Shown here: in pieces, positions 7,072 to 10,033 of the stretch
How the letters are laid out: each line of letters begins with the position of its first letter
Numbering within the stretch: the stretch's first letter is position 1
Assembly (NCBI GenBank): GCA_018899795.1
Contig: JAHIHJ010000106.1
Coordinates: 1-10,033 of the forward strand
Source: Methanobacteriota archaeon
GTDB taxonomy: Archaea; Halobacteriota; Methanosarcinia; Methanosarcinales; Methanoperedenaceae
Length of the DNA: 10,033 nucleotides
Direction of reading: 5' to 3'
The notes under the pieces: model-generated
Told to the model about the DNA's origin: nothing
Databases searched by the model: none
Seen by the model: the letters and a program-made list of their open reading frames with translations, nothing else
Translations under genes and position numbers: made by a program

Positions 7072-7106
7072 CACGGATGACACGGATTCAACGGATTTTC
7101 ACGGAT
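7072..7106 (+). repeat. Cluster of four CACGGAT heptamers after tiaS
   Basis: Four copies of CACGGAT or AACGGAT start at 7072, 7081, 7090 and 7100, spaced 9, 9 and 10 bases, filling most of the 54-base gap between the convergent stops of tiaS and nadE. The cluster ends in ATCAGTG, a heptamer also present in the weaker copy at 2437. Similar cACaGATtaACaCgGAT-like intergenic strings are scattered in many bacterial and archaeal genomes with no known role. Confidence 0.6.
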
Positions 7107-7118
7107 CAGTGCGAGAAA

Positions 7119-7886
7119 CTACGGAGATGGTGCCATCTGCCTTTTATGCTTATTAGCTTTCATCAGGGCAACAAGCCTCTCAACATGGGACGCTGAGAAT
7201 TTTTTCTTAACCTCTAAAATATCCTTCTTCTCATCCACGAGCATCGCGAGTATCTTATCTGCAACTTCATAGGTGACGCCCAGTTCCCCCTCGTCGGTCT
7301 GCCCTGGCCATAGACCAGCAGTGGGTGTTTTATCAATAATATGCTTCGGCACGCCCATATGCTGCGAAAGCGCGCGTACCTGTGTTTTATAAAGACCCCC
7401 GATCGGTTCAATATCCACGCCGCCGTCTCCGTATTTTGTGAAGTACCCGACCAGCAGTTCAGTCTTATTCCCAGTTCCCACGACCATGCGATGCCTGAGG
7501 TTTGCATGGTAATACAGGATGCACATGCGGGTGCGCGCCTTCAGGTTTCCGCACGCAAGCAGGTTGTTCTTATCGAAATCAGGGATGGTGGATGAAAATG
7601 AATTTAAAACTTTTGAGATATCTATGGTCTTATGTTCGATGCCAAGGAGCTTTGCTACCTCCATTGCATCATCAATATCCTGCCCTGGCGTGATGCTTTT
7701 TTCAGGCAGGAGCAGACCCAGGACTTTATCGGCGCCAAGCGCTTCGACAGAGAGATACGCTGTGAGGCTTGAGTCTATGCCGCCGCTTAACCCGATGACA
7801 GCGCCGCTTGCACCTGCTTCATGTACTTTTTTACTAATGAAAGAGACAAGCTTATTTCTTATCGTTTGATATCTATCCACAGGCAT
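7119..7886 (-). CDS. nadE: NH3-dependent NAD+ synthetase
   Basis: NadE performs the last step of NAD synthesis, converting deamido-NAD, ATP and ammonia to NAD. The 255 residues are the length of the ammonia-dependent form; there is no N-terminal glutaminase domain. The PP-loop SGGIDSS is at 34-40. Further signatures are LPEKSITPGQDIDDA, NLKARTRM, GTGNKTELLVGYFTKYGDGG, EPIGGLYKTQVRAL and the TPTAGLWPGQTDEGELG loop that covers the adenylate. The C-terminal tail is basic (KANKHKRQ). The ATG at 7886 has no Shine-Dalgarno but a TATA box lies about 27 bases upstream, which fits a leaderless mRNA. It is divergent from rpa and convergent with tiaS. Confidence 0.97.
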   Translation of the reverse strand: MPVDRYQTIRNKLVSFISKKVHEAGASGAVIGLSGGIDSSLTAYLSVEALGADKVLGLLLPEKSITPGQDIDDAMEVAKLLGIEHKTIDISKVLNSFSSTIPDFDKNNLLACGNLKARTRMCILYYHANLRHRMVVGTGNKTELLVGYFTKYGDGGVDIEPIGGLYKTQVRALSQHMGVPKHIIDKTPTAGLWPGQTDEGELGVTYEVADKILAMLVDEKKDILEVKKKFSASHVERLVALMKANKHKRQMAPSP

Positions 7887-7910
7887 ATTTCATTTAATGG
7901 AAATGTTCTC

Positions 7911-7919
7911 TTATTTATC
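7911..7919 (-). promoter_or_regulatory. TATA box of nadE
   Basis: The minus strand reads GATAAATAA here. The predicted start about 25 bases on falls at 7886-7890, essentially the nadE ATG. Confidence 0.4.
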
Positions 7920-7952
7920 TTTGGTAGATTACTTTCACACCGCTCTGATAAC

Positions 7953-7960
7953 CTTTATAT
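7953..7960 (+). promoter_or_regulatory. TATA box of the rpa-rpap operon
   Basis: CTTTATAT, preceded by AAC, is a standard archaeal TATA element. A start about 25 bases downstream falls near 7983, giving a leader of roughly 44 bases before the rpa ATG. Confidence 0.5.
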
Positions 7961-7984
7961 TCTCACAGGTGCAAGGGTATTATT

Positions 7985-8020
7985 GCCTCTCAACTAAAAG
8001 ATTAAACAAGAGGCTTGAGG
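7985..8020 (+). promoter_or_regulatory. rpa leader hairpin next to, and competing for, the Shine-Dalgarno
   Basis: GCCTCT (7985-7990) can pair with AGAGGC (8009-8014) across an 18-base loop, leaving the ribosome site TTGAGG (8015-8020) free. Overlapping bases CTCAA (7989-7993) can instead pair with TTGAG (8015-8019) and hide it. The two pairings exclude each other. The leader begins almost exactly at this structure. Stems are short, so regulation is only a possibility. Confidence 0.3.
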
Positions 8021-8026
8021 AATAAT

Positions 8027-8965
8027 ATGAGTGACATAGCAACAAAGATAGAAGCCCGATTCACAGAATTGGGTATCAAAGTACAGCCAGAAGAAATCGA
8101 AACCCGGTTGGACCAGTTGATAAATAAGTTCAAGGTGCCTCCTGAAGAAGCACGAAGGAACGTCATCAACTATTTTCTGAAGCAGCACAATATCCCGAGA
8201 ACTGAGTTTTTCGAGAAGCGTGAAACACCGCAGGTGAAAGCATCAGAGATAAAAGAAGATGGCAAGTGGGTAACACTTCGCGGTAAAGTAGTGCAATTGT
8301 GGGAGACGAACCATGAATCCGTGTCCCAGGTCGGACTGCTTGGCGACGAATCAGGAACGATAAAGTTCACAAAATGGACGAAAGCGGGTCTGCCTCAGGT
8401 GGAGGAAGGCAAGAGCTACCTGTTCAAGAACATCACAACTTCGGAATGGCAGGGACAGTTCAGCGTCAAGCTGAATAAGACAAGTGAAATAGTCCCGATA
8501 GATGAGGATGTTGAGGTTGGCAGGACGCTTGTTGAATACAGCGGGGCCATAGTGGACATACAGAGCGGCTCAGGTCTCATAAAGCGCTGCCCTGAATGCA
8601 ACCGCGCGCTGATCAAGGGCGCATGCGGAGAGCATGGCAAGGTGGATGGCATATACGATCTGCGCGTGAAGGCGGTCATGGACGACGGGGAAAAGGTGCA
8701 GGACATCCTGTTGAACAGGGAAGTCACTGAAGCGCTTGTCGGCATTACGCTTGACCAGGCTAAGGACATGGCGACAGAGGCTCTTGACCAGGCTGTGGTG
8801 CTTGATGTGATAAAGAGCAAGCTGGTGGGCAGGTATTTCACCGTATCGGGAGCCAAACTTGACAGGTTCATACTTGTTGACACGATCCGGCAGGATACAG
8901 CACCGATAGATGAAGATATTATGAGGCTGCTCGGAAGCGCGGCGCCAGTGGCGCAGGAGGCGTAA
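8027..8965 (+). CDS. rpa: Replication protein A, single-stranded DNA-binding subunit
   Basis: RPA coats single-stranded DNA during replication, repair and recombination. The ATG at 8027 is chosen because TTGAGG lies 6 bases upstream; a longer in-frame TTG start at 8015 overlaps that site. The 312 residues comprise an N-terminal helical domain (1-60, with KFKVPPEEARRNVINYF), a first OB fold at about 72-158 (WVTLRGKVVQLWE through GTIKFTKWTKAG), and a second OB-like domain from about 168 carrying an inserted zinc finger with C188, C191, C200 and H203 (CPECNRALIKGACGEHG). The tail LLGSAAPVAQEA is flexible. The architecture matches the euryarchaeal COG1599 RPA that is encoded next to a COG3390 partner, and that partner follows one base later here, so the two proteins probably form a complex. 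Confidence 0.93.
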   Translation: MSDIATKIEARFTELGIKVQPEEIETRLDQLINKFKVPPEEARRNVINYFLKQHNIPRTEFFEKRETPQVKASEIKEDGKWVTLRGKVVQLWETNHESVSQVGLLGDESGTIKFTKWTKAGLPQVEEGKSYLFKNITTSEWQGQFSVKLNKTSEIVPIDEDVEVGRTLVEYSGAIVDIQSGSGLIKRCPECNRALIKGACGEHGKVDGIYDLRVKAVMDDGEKVQDILLNREVTEALVGITLDQAKDMATEALDQAVVLDVIKSKLVGRYFTVSGAKLDRFILVDTIRQDTAPIDEDIMRLLGSAAPVAQEA

Positions 8966-8966
8966 C

Positions 8967-9554
8967 ATGGCTGAAAATGGATCAGGGAACGGATCAGGAT
9001 TCGTGCGCGAGGTGGCGCACCGCATATTCGCAGCAGAGTTCAGGGAATCTAACTTACAGGCAAAGGAAGGGCAGGACCAGTATTCTCCCTCGTACCTGCT
9101 CACACCGACGGGCGCAAAGTGCAACCGCGTCTTTATCGTGGGTACGCTGATCGAGAAGGACGATGTGGGCACAGACGCAGAGTTCTGGCGCGGGCGTATT
9201 GTTGACCCCACTGGCGCGTTCTTCGTGAATGCGGGACAGTACCAGCCTGAAGCAGCGCAGGTTCTTGCAAAGACCACGCCTCCTGAGTTCATCGCTGTCA
9301 TCGGGAAGCCCACGACATACACCACAAAAGAAGGGAACGTTCTTACGTCCATCAGGGCAGAGTCCATGCAGATAGTGGATGCTGCGACGAGGGACAGGTG
9401 GGTCGTGGACTGCGCGAAGCATACCATGGCGAGGCTTGAGAAGCTAAAGGGTGATAATCCTGATGCTGTAAAGGCGAGGGAGCATTACTCTACTGATGTG
9501 GAGGGCTACAGGGCGATGGTGCAGCAGGCGCTGGAGTCGGTGAGGGCGAGGTGA
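8967..9554 (+). CDS. rpap: RPA-associated protein (COG3390)
   Basis: This is the partner protein of RPA in haloarchaea and methanogens, where rpa and rpap genes are co-transcribed and the products interact. The ATG is one base after the rpa stop and has a strong GGAGG site inside the rpa end (8956-8960), so translation is probably coupled. The 195 residues contain a Gly/Asn/Ser-rich N-terminus (AENGSGNGSGFVREVAHR), an SPSYLLTPTGAKCNRVFIVGTL segment beginning a single OB fold (about 45-135, with FWRGRIVDPTGAFFVNAGQYQPEA), and a helical C-terminus ending in EGYRAMVQQALESVRAR. The exact biochemical role is less well defined than for RPA itself. A terminator follows directly. Confidence 0.92.
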   Translation: MAENGSGNGSGFVREVAHRIFAAEFRESNLQAKEGQDQYSPSYLLTPTGAKCNRVFIVGTLIEKDDVGTDAEFWRGRIVDPTGAFFVNAGQYQPEAAQVLAKTTPPEFIAVIGKPTTYTTKEGNVLTSIRAESMQIVDAATRDRWVVDCAKHTMARLEKLKGDNPDAVKAREHYSTDVEGYRAMVQQALESVRAR

Positions 9555-9555
9555 G

Positions 9556-9582
9556 AGGGCACGAGGGTGCCCTTTTATTTTT
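9556..9582 (+). terminator. Hairpin plus T-tract terminator of the rpa-rpap operon
   Basis: AGGGCAC (9556-9562) pairs with GTGCCCT (9567-9573) around a GAGG loop, followed by TTTATTTTT. It begins two bases after the rpap stop. Confidence 0.75.
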
Positions 9583-9585
9583 AAT

Positions 9586-9596
9586 GATATAAATAG
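9586..9596 (+). promoter_or_regulatory. TATA box upstream of the KTSC gene
   Basis: GATATAAATAG lies immediately after the rpa-rpap terminator. A start near 9616 would leave a leader of about 35 bases ending in GGAG before the ATG at 9651. Confidence 0.45.
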
Positions 9597-9650
9597 ATAA
9601 ATCGCAAAAAACGGTGGTGTAGATGTTGAATCATAAATAATGGAGTGAAA

Positions 9651-9866
9651 ATGAACCGACAATTTGTGCAATCAAGTGACTTGCAATCAATTGGTTACGA
9701 CCCGAACACAAATGTTTTGGAAATCGAGTTTAAAAGTGGTGGTATTTATCAATATTTCAATGTCCCAGAGTCAAAATATGAAGGTCTGATGAAAGCTGAT
9801 TCTCATGGAAAATACTTTGATGCCTATATCAAAAAAGGAGGTTATCGTTTCAAAAAAATTAGATAG
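9651..9866 (+). CDS. KTSC-domain protein (71 aa)
   Basis: The whole protein is a single KTSC domain: VQSSDLQSIGYDPNTNVLEI near the N-terminus, then EFKSGGIYQYFNVPES, YEGLMKADSHGKYFDAYIK and a basic end GGYRFKKIR. KTSC domains occur alone or attached to other proteins such as lysyl-tRNA synthetases and are thought to bind nucleic acid, but no reaction is established. I chose the ATG at 9651 because GGAG sits at 9642-9645; the in-frame GTG at 9645 would add only two residues and overlaps that site. The gene is visibly more AT-rich than rpa-rpap and has its own TATA box. The next gene starts one base after its TAG, so the two form an operon. Confidence 0.82.
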   Translation: MNRQFVQSSDLQSIGYDPNTNVLEIEFKSGGIYQYFNVPESKYEGLMKADSHGKYFDAYIKKGGYRFKKIR

Positions 9867-9867
9867 A

Positions 9868-10033
9868 ATGCACTTATTTAAGATTTATTTTGATAAATAT
9901 CAAGACTATGAACCAAGAAATATCAAGCCTTTAATGGGACTATGTGGACTCTATTTTATTTTCTTAAAAGGAACCGAAATCCCTTACCCCTTCAAAAAAT
10001 CACGACTGATATATATAGGAATGAGTGAGAAGA
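9868..10033 (+). CDS. Probable GIY-YIG nuclease family protein, cut by the window end
   Basis: The first 55 codons are present and the frame is open to the right edge. The sequence begins MHLFKIYFDKYQDYEPRNIK, then has GLCGLYFIFLKG and, after a short hydrophilic stretch, SRLIYIGMSEK. The pair GLYFIF ... LIYIGMS matches the two strands that define the GIY-YIG endonuclease fold (GIY and YIG), with the expected glycines and tyrosines. The catalytic arginine and glutamate would lie beyond the window, so activity cannot be judged. There is no Shine-Dalgarno at normal spacing, and with the ATG one base after the KTSC stop, translation is probably coupled. Composition is AT-rich like the KTSC gene, suggesting both arrived together. 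Confidence 0.6.
   Translation, partial: MHLFKIYFDKYQDYEPRNIKPLMGLCGLYFIFLKGTEIPYPFKKSRLIYIGMSEK

Noticed and set aside
7125..7138. AGATGG-TG-CCATCT inverted repeat at the 3' end of nadE as a terminator
   Set aside because: The two-base loop is too tight, it lies within the final codons and no T-tract follows on the minus strand.
8570..9427. A 285-codon minus-strand frame opposite rpa and rpap
   Set aside because: Both plus-strand genes have recognisable domains and tight operon spacing; the opposite frame has no motif and is a shadow of their codon bias.

Overview
The window reads as archaeal chromosome, most likely a euryarchaeon of the Methanosarcinales/Methanoperedens-like lineages. The signs are TiaS (found only in archaea), a replication protein A gene followed by its COG3390 partner, a form III RuBisCO relic, an archaeal COG1395 HTH regulator, and TATA-box promoters placed about 25 bases from likely transcript starts. 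UvrB is the bacterial-type excision-repair helicase that these archaea acquired. The lineage call is inference; no rRNA or marker tree is available here.

Layout. At 1-464 there is a decayed C-terminal piece of a surface protein on the minus strand and a short hairpin resembling an insertion-sequence end. uvrB occupies 465-2396 (+). From 2397 to 2909 lies what looks like a long intergenic region, but it holds a 46-codon zinc-knuckle gene on the minus strand with its own TATA box, a perfect palindrome upstream of that box, and a terminator hairpin. Next is a single-pass membrane protein with a long acidic, repeat-bearing tail (2910-3962, +). It converges on a broken form III RuBisCO gene (3969-4731, -) that has lost two internal blocks and changes frame at the second. 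Upstream of the RuBisCO relic on the same strand is the COG1395 regulator (4774-5739, -). That regulator is divergent from tiaS (5814-7064, +), and the two seem to share one TATA region. nadE (7119-7886, -) converges on tiaS across a short CACGGAT repeat cluster. Divergent from nadE is the rpa-rpap single-stranded DNA-binding operon (8027-9554, +), closed by a clear hairpin plus T-tract terminator. The right end (9651-10033, +) is visibly more AT-rich and carries a KTSC-domain gene and the start of a probable GIY-YIG nuclease gene, one base apart.

Most genes are housekeeping: DNA repair (uvrB), tRNA(Ile2) decoding (tiaS), NAD synthesis (nadE) and ssDNA binding (rpa/rpap). The parts worth a second look are the tiny zinc protein and its palindrome, the doubly deleted RuBisCO, the acidic-repeat membrane protein, the KTSC/GIY-YIG pair, and the dispersed repeats just after uvrB and tiaS. 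I see no CRISPR array, tRNA, rRNA or complete insertion sequence.
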